64,000 nt of DNA from Bacteroidota bacterium (GCA_023622765.1 JAMNYO010000006.1:1-64000), one strand, 5' to 3'. Positions 8,611 to 16,736 are shown, numbered from the stretch's first letter. Notes: generated by a model from the sequence alone, not told the origin. A program made the numbers and translations.

Positions 8611-9804
8611 ATGGAAAAGAGACAAAGAGTCCTACTCGTGTTCGGCACCCGCCCCGAGGCCATCAAGATGGCCCCACTGGTCAAGGAGTTTGAAAAACAA
8701 CCCGACCGGTACGAAACCTTGGTCTGCGTGACCGGTCAACACCGGGAGATGCTCGATCAAGTGTTGCGGCTGTTCGAAATAGTGCCCCAATACGACCTCA
8801 ACATCATGAAGCACGGGCAAGACTTATACGACGTAACGGCACGCGTGCTGGTTGGATTACGCGACGTGCTAAAGGAGACCCAACCCGACTGGGTGTTGGT
8901 GCACGGTGATACCACCACCTCCATGGCCGCGGCGCTGGCCGCCTTCTACCAGCAGGTGCCGGTGGCGCACGTGGAAGCGGGGTTGCGTACCCACGACCCG
9001 TATAGCCCGTGGCCCGAAGAGATGAACCGGCAGATCACCAGCCGCATCGCCACCTGCCACTTTTCGCCCACCCCCCTAAGCAGGCAAAACCTGCTGAACG
9101 AGGGCGTTGATGAAGCCGCTATCGCCGTCACGGGGAACACCGTGATCGACGCCCTGTACATGGTCATCGACAAGATCAAAGATAATCCCGCCATTCAAGG
9201 GGAGATCAACGAGGCCCTATTGAAAAGCGGGCTCCCCAAAAACATGACCGAGAACATTGTATCTCCCGGACAGAATGGGCGAAAGCTCGTTCTTATCACG
9301 GGACACCGAAGGGAAAACTTCGGTGAAGGGTTCCAAAACATTTGTAACGCGATCAAAACGTTAACGGAAAGATTCCCCGATGTGGACTTCATCTACCCCA
9401 TGCACCTGAATCCCCGGGTGCGTGAGCCCATCCGGCAGGTATTTGAGGAAGCCGCGGGTCAAAACATCTTCTTCATCGAGCCATTAGAGTACCTCCCGTT
9501 CGTTTACCTGATGAACCGGAGCACGATGGTGCTGACCGATAGCGGGGGCATCCAGGAGGAGGCACCCGGCCTAGGCAAACCGGTGCTCGTTATGCGCGAC
9601 ACCACCGAACGCCCCGAAGCGCTGAAGGCAGGGACCGTGAAGCTGGTCGGCACCGACTACCACCTTATCGTCTTGGAGACCTCCCGCTTGCTGGAAGATA
9701 GCGACTATTACAATGCCATGGCACGGGCGACCAACCCGTATGGCGACGGGAAAGCGTCGAGCCGCATCGTTGAATTTCTTTGGCGAAAAACTACCGCTTC
9801 TTGA
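8611..9804 (+). CDS. wecB: UDP-N-acetylglucosamine 2-epimerase (non-hydrolysing)
   Basis: Interconverts UDP-GlcNAc and UDP-ManNAc, supplying the dehydrogenase encoded just upstream. The 397-residue product shows VFGTRPEAIKMAPLVKEF at the N-terminus, VHGDTTTSMAAALAA, HVEAGLRT, ITGHRRENFGEGF and LTDSGGIQEEAPGLG, all hallmarks of the family. The frame stays open upstream to 8587 inside wecC; ATG 8611 is preferred because it places MEKRQRVLLVFGTRPEA at the N-terminus. The stop codon lies inside a 16-base direct repeat described separately, and the gene converges on a methyltransferase. Confidence 0.93.
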   Translation: MEKRQRVLLVFGTRPEAIKMAPLVKEFEKQPDRYETLVCVTGQHREMLDQVLRLFEIVPQYDLNIMKHGQDLYDVTARVLVGLRDVLKETQPDWVLVHGDTTTSMAAALAAFYQQVPVAHVEAGLRTHDPYSPWPEEMNRQITSRIATCHFSPTPLSRQNLLNEGVDEAAIAVTGNTVIDALYMVIDKIKDNPAIQGEINEALLKSGLPKNMTENIVSPGQNGRKLVLITGHRRENFGEGFQNICNAIKTLTERFPDVDFIYPMHLNPRVREPIRQVFEEAAGQNIFFIEPLEYLPFVYLMNRSTMVLTDSGGIQEEAPGLGKPVLVMRDTTERPEALKAGTVKLVGTDYHLIVLETSRLLEDSDYYNAMARATNPYGDGKASSRIVEFLWRKTTAS

Positions 9805-9879
9805 AAAAACTGGGGTAAGGCTGGTGAGCACATGCAATCCGGAGGATTGCAAGAAATTAGCGTTTCTTGAAAAAACTGG
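9791..9879. repeat. Direct repeat duplicating the C-terminal codons of the methyltransferase
   Basis: The 16-mer TTCTTGAAAAAACTGG occurs at 9798-9813 and again at 9864-9879. On the minus strand the second copy encodes the last residues SFFKKR of the methyltransferase. The first copy reads SFFKKR and a stop in its own frame with different codons (AAG CGG TAG against AAA CGC TAA). It therefore looks like a degraded tail of a former paralogue, retained where it overlaps the wecB 3' end. Confidence 0.6.
9833..9851. terminator. Hairpin between convergent wecB and methyltransferase
   Basis: TGCAATCC / GGATTGCA form a perfect 8-bp stem with a GGA loop, midway between the two convergent stop codons. 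There is no T tract on either strand. A bidirectional termination role is inferred from position. Confidence 0.5.
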
Positions 9880-10564
9880 TTCGGCTAAACGCATGTTGGA
9901 AGAAGATCGGTCCCTGAAACTCCTGTTTCTCCCACATGGCCGCATCCTGAAGCTCTGGCGCTCCCTCCAGGTAATACGCCCGCTCGCTGTTATCCACCAC
10001 GAGGTAGCCCCCTCGCTTCACGTGCGGGATGGCACGCTTCACGCAGACGTTCCGCACCCTCCCGTCCACCACCACGATGTCGAACGACTCCTCGGGGAAG
10101 GGGTCAACGGCCTTCACATACCGCTCGAACGAGAGGCCGACCGAACCTTTGTCCCCGGAAACGAAGTCATCCGGGTTCCGGTAATCCCTCTCTTCCCAGT
10201 CAGCGATCTTTTCACCAGGGATCTCTTTGTAGTCCACGTTGTCCACATCGAGCGACTCCAGTCTCTCCCGTAGGTAACCACTCCACTTCGCGTCATGCTC
10301 AACGCTGGTGACGTGCCGGCATCGTTTGGCCAAGAAGAGCGTGGAGCCGCCGGAACCCCACTCGAACACCACCGAGTCGGGGGTGCAGATGGAGCCCAGG
10401 AAGTCGATCGCGTCATAGGTCATCCACGGCAGTTCCCGGTCAAGCGCGCTGCCACCCGAACGGGTATCCTTATACCAACGTTGAAAATGTTTCACGTGCC
10501 TCAGCGTATCGTTCTCCCACGCGTAACGAAACGCGAAGCGAATATATAATAGCCAATCTCTCAT
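9857..10564 (-). CDS. Class I SAM-dependent methyltransferase of a polysaccharide cluster
   Basis: A 235-residue protein with a Rossmann-type methyltransferase core: the SAM-binding motif I VVFEWGSGGSTLFLAKR near residue 65, the acidic residue after strand 2 in VTSVEHDAKW, and motif IV FDIVVVDGRVR. The phrase FEWGSGGST with VEHD is typical of small methyltransferases found in glycan clusters. The substrate is unknown; a sugar hydroxyl or another small acceptor is plausible. It starts 5 bases after the stop of the flippase gene on the same strand, so the two are co-transcribed. Confidence 0.8.
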   Translation of the reverse strand: MRDWLLYIRFAFRYAWENDTLRHVKHFQRWYKDTRSGGSALDRELPWMTYDAIDFLGSICTPDSVVFEWGSGGSTLFLAKRCRHVTSVEHDAKWSGYLRERLESLDVDNVDYKEIPGEKIADWEERDYRNPDDFVSGDKGSVGLSFERYVKAVDPFPEESFDIVVVDGRVRNVCVKRAIPHVKRGGYLVVDNSERAYYLEGAPELQDAAMWEKQEFQGPIFFQHAFSRTSFFKKR

Positions 10565-10569
10565 ATTCG

Positions 10570-12003
10570 TTATTTTCTGAACCAGTTGTCAATCTCTTCA
10601 CTCATCTCCAACTTCAACAGCTTGCAGAGTGCGATGTAAAGTACCCCAACCAGCACAGCGTTGACAAGGATAAGGAGGAGGTCGCCCTCCAACCGGAGGG
10701 TCGCCCAATAAGCCGCCCCCGCGCTAATAAGCGCAATAAACAGATAGGGGAAGGTGTCCCTAACAAAGTGCATCAGAGAGTAGTGAATCACTTTCCTGGA
10801 GAGGAGAAGCGACAAGAGCAGGGTGATGGCCATGTAGATAACCCAGCTGACCGCGAGCCCCATGATCCCCTTGGGGAAGAGCAGCACGATCAAGAGGGTC
10901 AAGAGTACCGCTTTCACCCCCTCGATACCCAGGAAGAGGGCTGCCCGCTCTTTCGCGATAAACAACTCGTTAAATATAAAGGTGAATGGCAACAGCATCC
11001 CCCCCAGCGTCAACACTTGGAAGTAGGGTACCGATGCCATCCACTTCTCTCTAAAGAAAAGGTGGAACGTGGGCTCGGCGATAAGGATCATTAAGAAAGC
11101 GATCGGGAAAGAGAGGAACGCGATTGATTTAATCAACTTGCGCACTACCCGCTGTAAACGATCCGACTGCTCGTTGACCAGGGAGAGAATCAGCATGGCC
11201 ACGGAGCGAAACGTGTTGGAAAGCGTGAGAAACGGTATCTCCTGGTACTTCTTCGCCTGGTTGAAGTAGGCCACCTGGCTCATCGGGTGGAACAACGCGA
11301 TGAGGCTGGGGTAGATATTGTTCATGGTCGTAGCGATCGTGTTGGACAACAACAGCTTGTAACCAAGGTCAAAGTACTTCTTCAGGCGAGAGAAGGCAAA
11401 GCCCCGAATAGGTCTCCACGGGGAGCGGACCCACAGGAAGATGGTTCGCAGCAGCGCGTACAGCGTGAGTTGAGCGACCAGCGCCCAGACGCCCATCCCG
11501 AGGAGCGCCAGCACGATGGCCAGCACGTCGGCCATCAACAGCGCCGAGATGTTGACCCGGGTGAGCGTCTTAAAATCGGCATCCTTCGTGAAAAGGGTCT
11601 GCTGAATCAACCCGAACGCGTTAAAGATAAGCATCAAGAACAACACCCTCGCGATGGGAACGAGGGCCGGGGTGTTGAACAGGTCGGCAATCCTTGGGCT
11701 CGCGAAGAAAAGGAGCAGGTAAATTAGAACGCTCAACCCCACGTTGAAATAAAATACCGCGCTATAGTCGCTTCGGGAGACCTCCTTGCGGTTGATGAGT
11801 ACCCTGCCGAAGCCGCTGTCGATCAGGATAGTCGAAAACGCCGTGAAGAGTGCAAGCGACCCGATCATCCCGTAAGCGTCCGGTGCAATGATGTTCATAA
11901 GCACCAGCATGCTCACGAAATTGAGCAACTGCTGCCCGAACTTATCCAGAAAGCTCCAGAAGAGGGAAACGGTAGTCTTATGTTTCAAGGAGGACTCTGC
12001 CAT
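10570..12003 (-). CDS. Lipopolysaccharide/polysaccharide flippase (MOP superfamily, WzxC-like)
   Basis: A 477-residue membrane protein with about 12-14 hydrophobic helices. It begins KTTVSLFWSFLDKFGQQ and contains APDAYGMIGSLALFTAFS and DSGFGRVLINRK, characteristic of WzxC-type polysaccharide exporters. It should move undecaprenyl-linked repeat units across the inner membrane. The frame extends upstream to 12075, but that region holds the -7 box at 12039-12046, so ATG 12003 is the better start. It leads a two-gene minus-strand unit with the methyltransferase, inside an otherwise plus-strand polysaccharide cluster. Confidence 0.88.
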   Translation of the reverse strand: MAESSLKHKTTVSLFWSFLDKFGQQLLNFVSMLVLMNIIAPDAYGMIGSLALFTAFSTILIDSGFGRVLINRKEVSRSDYSAVFYFNVGLSVLIYLLLFFASPRIADLFNTPALVPIARVLFLMLIFNAFGLIQQTLFTKDADFKTLTRVNISALLMADVLAIVLALLGMGVWALVAQLTLYALLRTIFLWVRSPWRPIRGFAFSRLKKYFDLGYKLLLSNTIATTMNNIYPSLIALFHPMSQVAYFNQAKKYQEIPFLTLSNTFRSVAMLILSLVNEQSDRLQRVVRKLIKSIAFLSFPIAFLMILIAEPTFHLFFREKWMASVPYFQVLTLGGMLLPFTFIFNELFIAKERAALFLGIEGVKAVLLTLLIVLLFPKGIMGLAVSWVIYMAITLLLSLLLSRKVIHYSLMHFVRDTFPYLFIALISAGAAYWATLRLEGDLLLILVNAVLVGVLYIALCKLLKLEMSEEIDNWFRK

Positions 12004-12038
12004 GCCCCGTTCATAGTTAAACGAAAAAATCCATTTCA

Positions 12039-12046
12039 CAAAAATA
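12039..12046 (-). promoter_or_regulatory. -7 box for the flippase gene
   Basis: CAAAAATA on the plus strand reads TATTTTTG on the minus strand, a match to TAnnTTTG, 35 bases before the ATG at 12003. It supports the shorter protein start. Confidence 0.55.
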
Positions 12047-12100
12047 GGCATCTTTTTGATACTGGGCGTTCTCAAATCCCGTTTTCTCGCTTAAAATGGT

Positions 12101-12108
12101 TACTTTTG
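12101..12108 (+). promoter_or_regulatory. -7 box for the GT4 gene at 12138
   Basis: TACTTTTG matches TAnnTTTG and lies 29 bases before ATG 12138, giving a short 5' UTR. It forms a divergent pair with the flippase promoter about 55 bases away. Confidence 0.6.
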
Positions 12109-12137
12109 CAGTCGAACGAACAGCACTGCCAACTGCC

Positions 12138-13370
12138 ATGCGGGTACTTATCATCAGCACATACGACACGGGAGGGGGTGCCGCCATAGCGGCCACCCGG
12201 CTGATGCATGCGCTCCAATCTGCAGGGTACGATGTCAACATGGCGGTGCGCACCCGACAGGGTAACGACCCGGCGGTCTTCCCGGTAGGAAGCCACACGG
12301 GGAACCGGGTTCGCTTTTACGGGGAGCGGGGGGTCATCTACCTCCATAACCGTCTGTCGAAGCGCTACCTGTTCGACGTATCCATTGCCAACAGCGGGGT
12401 GTCGGTCACCGACCTACCGGAATTCCGGTCGGCCGACGTGATTCACCTGCACTGGGTAAACCAGGGAATGCTGTCGCTGGAGGAAGTGAGGCGAATCGTG
12501 GCATCCGGCAAAAAGGTGGTCTGGACCATGCACGACATGTGGCCCTTTACCGGTATCTGTCACCACGCGGCCGGCTGCACCCGCTACGAGACTTCATGCG
12601 GCAATTGCCCCTACTTGGTTGCCGGTTCACCAAACGACCTTTCGCTTAAGCTGTTCCGGAAAAAACAGCGGGCCTACGCGAAAGGAAAGATTACCTTCGT
12701 GGCGTGCAGCCGGTGGCTCAGGGAGCTGGCAGAAAAGAGCCCCCTCACCCGGGGACATGAGGTGGTGGATATTCCCAACCCCATCGATACCGAGGTTTAC
12801 TTCCCGATGGATAAGGCGATGCTACGCGATAAAATGTGTCTCCCGCGGAAGAAAAAGATCGTGCTGTTTGCCGCCGCCAAGGCTTCCGACCCGCGCAAGG
12901 GGTTGGAATACCTTATTCAAGCTAGCCATACCCTCGCCCAGGAGCGGGATGACCTCTTTTTCCTGATTGCTGGAACCGAGAGCGAGGCAATCCTCAACCG
13001 CCTGCCCCTCCCTGCCCAAAGCATGGGATACATACCGCCCGAACGGATGCCGGAGCTGTATAGCGCGGCCGACCTCTACATCACCCCCTCGTTGCAGGAG
13101 AACCTGCCCAACACCATCATGGAGGCGATGGCCTGCGGCACGCCCTGCGTGGGTTTCCGCATCGGGGGCATACCGGAGATGATTGACCATGGGGTCAACG
13201 GGTACGTGGCGGAGTACAGGAACGGTGATGATCTGGCACGGGGTGTTGCCGAGGTGCTATACAAGGCGGACTGGGAAGCGTTTTCACGCCGGGCACGAGA
13301 TAAGGTGGTACGCACGTACGCGCCGGAAAAAATCGCACACCGATACACGACACTATATGAGAGAGAATAG
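12138..13370 (+). CDS. Glycosyltransferase, GT4 type
   Basis: A 410-residue GT-B enzyme. The N-terminus MRVLIISTYDTGGGAAIAAT has the glycine-rich loop of acceptor-binding domains, followed by VIHLHWVNQG and VWTMHDMWPFTG. A Cys-rich stretch (about residues 140-160: HHAAGC, TSCGNC) is common in this subgroup and could bind a metal. The donor site is in EALLQ-equivalent sequence LQENLPNTIMEAMACGTPCVG with the EX7E pattern. A longer frame begins at 12096, but the -7 box at 12101-12108 lies inside it, which favours ATG 12138. It overlaps the next gene by 14 bases, so the downstream genes are in the same operon. Confidence 0.88.
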   Translation: MRVLIISTYDTGGGAAIAATRLMHALQSAGYDVNMAVRTRQGNDPAVFPVGSHTGNRVRFYGERGVIYLHNRLSKRYLFDVSIANSGVSVTDLPEFRSADVIHLHWVNQGMLSLEEVRRIVASGKKVVWTMHDMWPFTGICHHAAGCTRYETSCGNCPYLVAGSPNDLSLKLFRKKQRAYAKGKITFVACSRWLRELAEKSPLTRGHEVVDIPNPIDTEVYFPMDKAMLRDKMCLPRKKKIVLFAAAKASDPRKGLEYLIQASHTLAQERDDLFFLIAGTESEAILNRLPLPAQSMGYIPPERMPELYSAADLYITPSLQENLPNTIMEAMACGTPCVGFRIGGIPEMIDHGVNGYVAEYRNGDDLARGVAEVLYKADWEAFSRRARDKVVRTYAPEKIAHRYTTLYERE

Positions 13371-14076
13371 TTTCACCGATAAAGCCCATTGGGAAGAGTA
13401 TTGGCAGAACTACCCGCACGGTGGCCTGCCCGAGAAAATGGTTTTCAGCCCCTTCGTGCCACAGCTCAGGGAGGGGAAGAGTTTTATCGAAATCGGCGGC
13501 TTCCCGGGGAGTCACGCGGCCTTCTTTTACCGGCAGGGGGTTCGGGACGTGAGCATCCTCGACTTCTATATCGATCGGAAGATCGTCCAAAAACTGGAGG
13601 AAACAAACGACCTGCCGGCTGGCACCATCCAATGCATCGAGAGCGACTTCTTCACGTTCACGACAGAGAAAAGGTACGACATCGTCTTCTCCTGCGGTTT
13701 CATCGAGCATTTCGAGGATACCGAAGCGGTCATTCAACGCCACGTGGGACTGCTATCCGACCGGGGGCAGCTGCTCATTCTTCTACCCAATTTCCTGGGA
13801 CTGAACGGGAAGGTACAGCAGTGGTTCGACAAGCCCAACCTGGATGCCCATAACCTGGCCTCGATGGATATTCCCCGATTGAAGGGGATCATGCGGCAGA
13901 CCGGGCTGCGGGAGATCTCGGTGGATTACATCGGCAAACCGATGGTGTGGCTCGAGCCCAAACCTGAAAACCGGGGAAAGAGACGGTGGGTGAAATTACT
14001 GAGTTACGCCATCAAACTGTTCCCTGTAAAAGGAAAGTTCTTATCCCCCTACATAGCCATTTACGCGAGAAAATGA
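13357..14076 (+). CDS. Class I SAM-dependent methyltransferase
   Basis: A 239-residue product with motif I in FIEIGGFPGSHAAFF, an acidic residue in VSILDFYID, and IVFSCGFIEHFED as motif IV with the following helix. This Met_trans_11/23-type core is common among tailoring enzymes of glycans and small molecules. ATG 13357 lies inside the last codons of the upstream glycosyltransferase, and the stop overlaps the next start as ATGA. That packing points to co-translation in a surface-glycan operon. The acceptor is unknown. Confidence 0.83.
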   Translation: MRENSFTDKAHWEEYWQNYPHGGLPEKMVFSPFVPQLREGKSFIEIGGFPGSHAAFFYRQGVRDVSILDFYIDRKIVQKLEETNDLPAGTIQCIESDFFTFTTEKRYDIVFSCGFIEHFEDTEAVIQRHVGLLSDRGQLLILLPNFLGLNGKVQQWFDKPNLDAHNLASMDIPRLKGIMRQTGLREISVDYIGKPMVWLEPKPENRGKRRWVKLLSYAIKLFPVKGKFLSPYIAIYARK

Positions 14077-14804
14077 ACACGTTATCCGTTATCACCGTCA
14101 CCTACAACGCCGAGAAAACGTTGCAACGCACCCTGAAAAGCGTTGCGGAGCAGACCTACCCCTTCATCGAGCACGTGATCGTGGATGGGGCATCGACGGA
14201 TGGGACGGTCCAACTCATCCAAGAGCACGAGGGCGATGGGGTCCGCTGGATCAGTGAGCCGGACAAAGGGTTATACGATGCGATGAACAAGGCGATGGAG
14301 ATGGCCACCGGCGATTGGCTCTGCTTCCTGAACGCGGGCGACACCTTCCACGAGACCAAGACGGTGGAGAAATTGATGCGCTCTTTTACTCCCGCGGAAG
14401 CTCCCGATATCCTTTACGGTGAGACCGCCATCGTGGATGATGAGGGCAAGTTCTTGGGCATGCGGCGGCTCAAAGCTCCCGATCGGCTCACCTGGAAGAG
14501 CTTCAAGCAGGGGATGGTGGTCTGCCACCAGGCCTTTATCGTGAAACGAGAGTTGGCCGAGCCGTATGACCTGACCTACCGGTTCTCGTCGGACTTCGAC
14601 TGGGCGATTCGCTTGATGAAGCGGGCAAGCACCATTCACAACAGCCGCCTGCTGCTTATCGACTACCTGAACGAGGGACTCACCACCTCCAACCGGCGGG
14701 CCTCCTTGAAAGAGCGGTACCGTATCATGGCGAAGCATTACGGCCACTTCTCTACCCTTCTTCACCACGCATGGTTCGTGGTCCGTGCAATTATCGTGAA
14801 ATAG
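14073..14804 (+). CDS. Glycosyltransferase family 2
   Basis: A 243-residue GT-A fold enzyme. It starts MNTLSVITVTYNAEKTLQRT, with HVIVDGASTDGTVQLI for nucleotide binding and FLNAGDTFHE as the DxD-like metal site; SSDFDWAIRLMKRA supplies the later catalytic region. These are classic GT2 motifs of the WcaA-like branch that use UDP- or dTDP-sugars. The start overlaps the upstream stop in ATGA. It ends the polysaccharide operon and is followed by a 135-base gap with degenerate repeats. Confidence 0.88.
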   Translation: MNTLSVITVTYNAEKTLQRTLKSVAEQTYPFIEHVIVDGASTDGTVQLIQEHEGDGVRWISEPDKGLYDAMNKAMEMATGDWLCFLNAGDTFHETKTVEKLMRSFTPAEAPDILYGETAIVDDEGKFLGMRRLKAPDRLTWKSFKQGMVVCHQAFIVKRELAEPYDLTYRFSSDFDWAIRLMKRASTIHNSRLLLIDYLNEGLTTSNRRASLKERYRIMAKHYGHFSTLLHHAWFVVRAIIVK

Positions 14805-14952
14805 AGATTTCAATATATGACACTGCAAGTTGAAGGCAAAGTTTTCAACATACGCCATCGAGAGTTACAATGAGAGATTCCAACATATACCGCCAACAAT
14901 ATGCACCAACGTAAGTAAATCAAAATTAGAGGTTCCGACATGCGCCATAAAA
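14804..14952 (+). repeat. Four degenerate repeats leading into the trmH-family gene
   Basis: Related units begin near 14804, 14838, 14872 and 14928. Each contains a version of TTCAACATACGCCA, and the last contains the ATG of the next gene (GACATGCGCCATAA). Two tiny frames lie within: ATG 14818 (18 codons, ending RHRELQ) and, overlapping it as ATGA, ATG 14871 (14 codons, ending QQYAPT). They may be decayed duplications of the gene start. Confidence 0.5.
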
Positions 14953-15482
14953 AATTAAAACTGGAAGAGTTGAACCGGATCAGCATCGAGGAGTTCCAGT
15001 CGGCCGAGAAGATCCCGCTGGTGGTGGTACTCGACAACGTGCGAAGCCAACACAACATCGGCTCCATTTTCCGGACGAGCGACGCGTTCCGGGTAGAGGA
15101 GATCCTGCTGTGCGGCATCACCTCCACCCCACCCAACGTGGAAATTCATAAAACTGCATTGGGGGCGGAAGATGCCGTGAAGTGGCGTTACTACGGGGAG
15201 ACCCTTGATGCGGTGGAAACGCTTAAAAAGGAAGGATATCATGTCTTTTCCATCGAGCAGGCAGAAAACAGCATCCCATTAGAGACATTTCAGCCTGAGC
15301 CGGGAGAAAAATACGGTATCATCTTCGGCCATGAGGTACACGGGATTCAACAGGAGGTGATTGACGCGTCACACGGTTGTATCGAAATACCGCAACACGG
15401 CACCAAGCACTCCCTCAACGTATCCGTCACCGCAGGTATCGTGATCTGGGATTTTTTCAAACTGTTGTCACCCAATGGGTAA
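14940..15482 (+). CDS. RNA 2'-O-methyltransferase, SpoU/TrmH family
   Basis: A 180-residue SPOUT enzyme that methylates a ribose 2'-OH in tRNA or rRNA. The three SpoU motifs are present: NVRSQHNIGSIFRTSDAF, IIFGHEVHGIQQEVID and HSLNVSVTAGIVIWDF, which together form the trefoil-knot SAM site. The short length without an N-terminal substrate-binding domain resembles TrmL/TrmH-type single-domain enzymes. The target nucleotide cannot be told. It is read toward the aromatic operon, but a 393-base gap with that operon's own promoter separates them. Confidence 0.87.
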   Translation: MRHKKLKLEELNRISIEEFQSAEKIPLVVVLDNVRSQHNIGSIFRTSDAFRVEEILLCGITSTPPNVEIHKTALGAEDAVKWRYYGETLDAVETLKKEGYHVFSIEQAENSIPLETFQPEPGEKYGIIFGHEVHGIQQEVIDASHGCIEIPQHGTKHSLNVSVTAGIVIWDFFKLLSPNG

Positions 15483-15624
15483 ATCTGGGGGGGTCAGATT
15501 ATGCCCGCGTATTCCACAACTGTCTATATATCCATAATGAATAGGCTTTTTGCGCTTTCATTGTATTCCGCATAATTGCGAATGGGCAAAACTACTTAAA
15601 CAGATAAAAAAAATCGCTTTTTTC

Positions 15625-15653
15625 TTGTTGATACGAAAAAAATATTACATTTG
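15625..15653 (+). promoter_or_regulatory. Promoter of the aromatic amino-acid operon
   Basis: TTG at 15625-15627 and TACATTTG at 15646-15653 have an 18-base spacer, a good Bacteroidota promoter. The predicted RNA start near 15659 gives a leader of about 170 bases up to the attenuator. The 160 bases upstream, from 15483, contain no gene; a run of seven G lies at 15486-15492. Confidence 0.7.
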
Positions 15654-15680
15654 TACCCTCTTTAAGACGATATTGATACA

Positions 15681-15737
15681 ATGAATTCTACTTGTTTTGC
15701 ATTTAACTATTGGTTTTACTTTTACTTTAGTAGGTAA
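15681..15737 (+). CDS. Phe/Tyr-rich leader peptide of the aromatic operon
   Basis: ATG 15681 to TAA 15735-15737 encodes MNSTCFAFNYWFYFYFSR. Five Phe, three Tyr and one Trp fall within an 11-residue run, far beyond chance, and the frame sits between the promoter and an intrinsic terminator ahead of pheA. This is the arrangement of PheL/TrpL-type leader peptides: scarcity of charged tRNA-Phe or tRNA-Tyr stalls the ribosome and changes RNA folding downstream. It has no Shine-Dalgarno sequence, like other genes here. The peptide itself probably has no other role. Confidence 0.85.
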   Translation: MNSTCFAFNYWFYFYFSR

Positions 15738-15738
15738 A

Positions 15739-15804
15739 GGCAGGGTTTTATATGCAAATCAAAGAACGAATTTAAAAATCATCTCAGATAAATAAAATCC
15801 TGTC
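15739..15804 (+). promoter_or_regulatory. Antiterminator of the aromatic-operon attenuator
   Basis: GGCAGGGTTTTAT at 15739-15751 can pair with ATAAAATCCTGTC at 15792-15804 over 13 bp with two G-U pairs. The second segment is also the left arm of the terminator, so the two structures exclude each other. The first arm starts one base after the leader stop codon: a ribosome at the stop would cover it, while a ribosome stalled at the upstream Phe/Tyr codons would leave most of it free. Confidence 0.8.
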
Positions 15805-15829
15805 GATAATACGGCAGGATTTTTTTTTT
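15794..15829 (+). terminator. Intrinsic terminator of the attenuator
   Basis: A 12-bp stem (15794-15805 with 15812-15823, one G-U pair) with loop ATAATA is followed by T to 15829, a run of ten T from 15820. It lies upstream of pheA, not at an operon end, which marks it as an attenuator. Confidence 0.9.
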
Positions 15830-15875
15830 GATCAATGTTAGTATGAAAACAACATGTTTAAAATAAAATAATCGT

Positions 15876-16736
15876 ATGAAACGAGTTGCCATTCAAGGAG
15901 GTTTGGGTGCCTATCATGATATCGCGGCACGCGAATATTTCGGGAACGAAGAGTTGGAAATTGTTCCTTGCATCACTTTTCGGGATGTTTTTATCGAGGC
16001 CGCCAACGATACCGCGCTCGTGGGAGTGATGGCAATCGAAAACACCATTGCCGGCAGTTTGTTGCAAAACCACGATTTGCTTAGAACCAGCAATTTACAA
16101 ATAGCGGGGGAGTGTAAATTGCGCATTTCTCACTCTTTGGCAGCCTTACCCGGACAAAATATAAGCGGCATCCGTGAAGTAATGTCACACCCGATGGCGC
16201 TGATGCAATGCCAGGATTTTTTGGATTCAATGTCCCAAATAAAGATTATTGAACATGATGATACAGCGTTAGCGGCGAAAGAGATACGCGACAAAAACCT
16301 CATCGGAACAGCAGCGATTTGCAGCACACTCGCTGCCGAAACATACGGATTGGAGGTCCTTGCCAAAAGCATTGAAACGAACAAGCGCAATTTTACCCGA
16401 TTCCTTATTCTTGCCCGAGAAGAGATGTTGCGAGAGATTCAAAAAGAAAACAACATCAATAAGTCGTCGTTGGTATTCGTGCTCCCGCACACAGAGGGCA
16501 GCTTGTCGCAGGTATTGTCGGTATTGTCGTTTTACGGTATCAACCTCACGCGCATTCAATCATTGCCCATTATCGGGCGTGAATGGGAGTATCAGTTTTA
16601 CATCGACCTCACATTCCCCGATTACAGCCGTTACCGCCAAGCCATTGATGCGATTAAACCGCTTACAGGAAATTTAAAACTGTTGGGAGAGTACAAGGAA
16701 GAAAAGGGACAGCCACAACAGACAAATGTAGGGTAA
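15876..16736 (+). CDS. pheA: Prephenate dehydratase with ACT domain
   Basis: Converts prephenate to phenylpyruvate, the committed step to phenylalanine. The 286-residue product has the catalytic domain (AIQGGLGAYHDIAA at the start, ENTIAGSL near residue 52, NFTRFLIL with the TRF motif near residue 171) and a C-terminal ACT domain (GSLSQVLSVLSFYGINLTR) that normally binds Phe for feedback inhibition. The ESRP-type motif is replaced by TRIQSLP, as in my memory of other Bacteroidota enzymes. No chorismate mutase domain is attached; that activity is on the DAHP synthase two genes downstream. It is the first structural gene after the attenuator. Confidence 0.95.
   Translation: MKRVAIQGGLGAYHDIAAREYFGNEELEIVPCITFRDVFIEAANDTALVGVMAIENTIAGSLLQNHDLLRTSNLQIAGECKLRISHSLAALPGQNISGIREVMSHPMALMQCQDFLDSMSQIKIIEHDDTALAAKEIRDKNLIGTAAICSTLAAETYGLEVLAKSIETNKRNFTRFLILAREEMLREIQKENNINKSSLVFVLPHTEGSLSQVLSVLSFYGINLTRIQSLPIIGREWEYQFYIDLTFPDYSRYRQAIDAIKPLTGNLKLLGEYKEEKGQPQQTNVG

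Noticed and set aside
15486..15492. Run of seven G after the SpoU methyltransferase stop
   Set aside because: Lies outside genes and has no partner for a G-quadruplex; could also be a read error.
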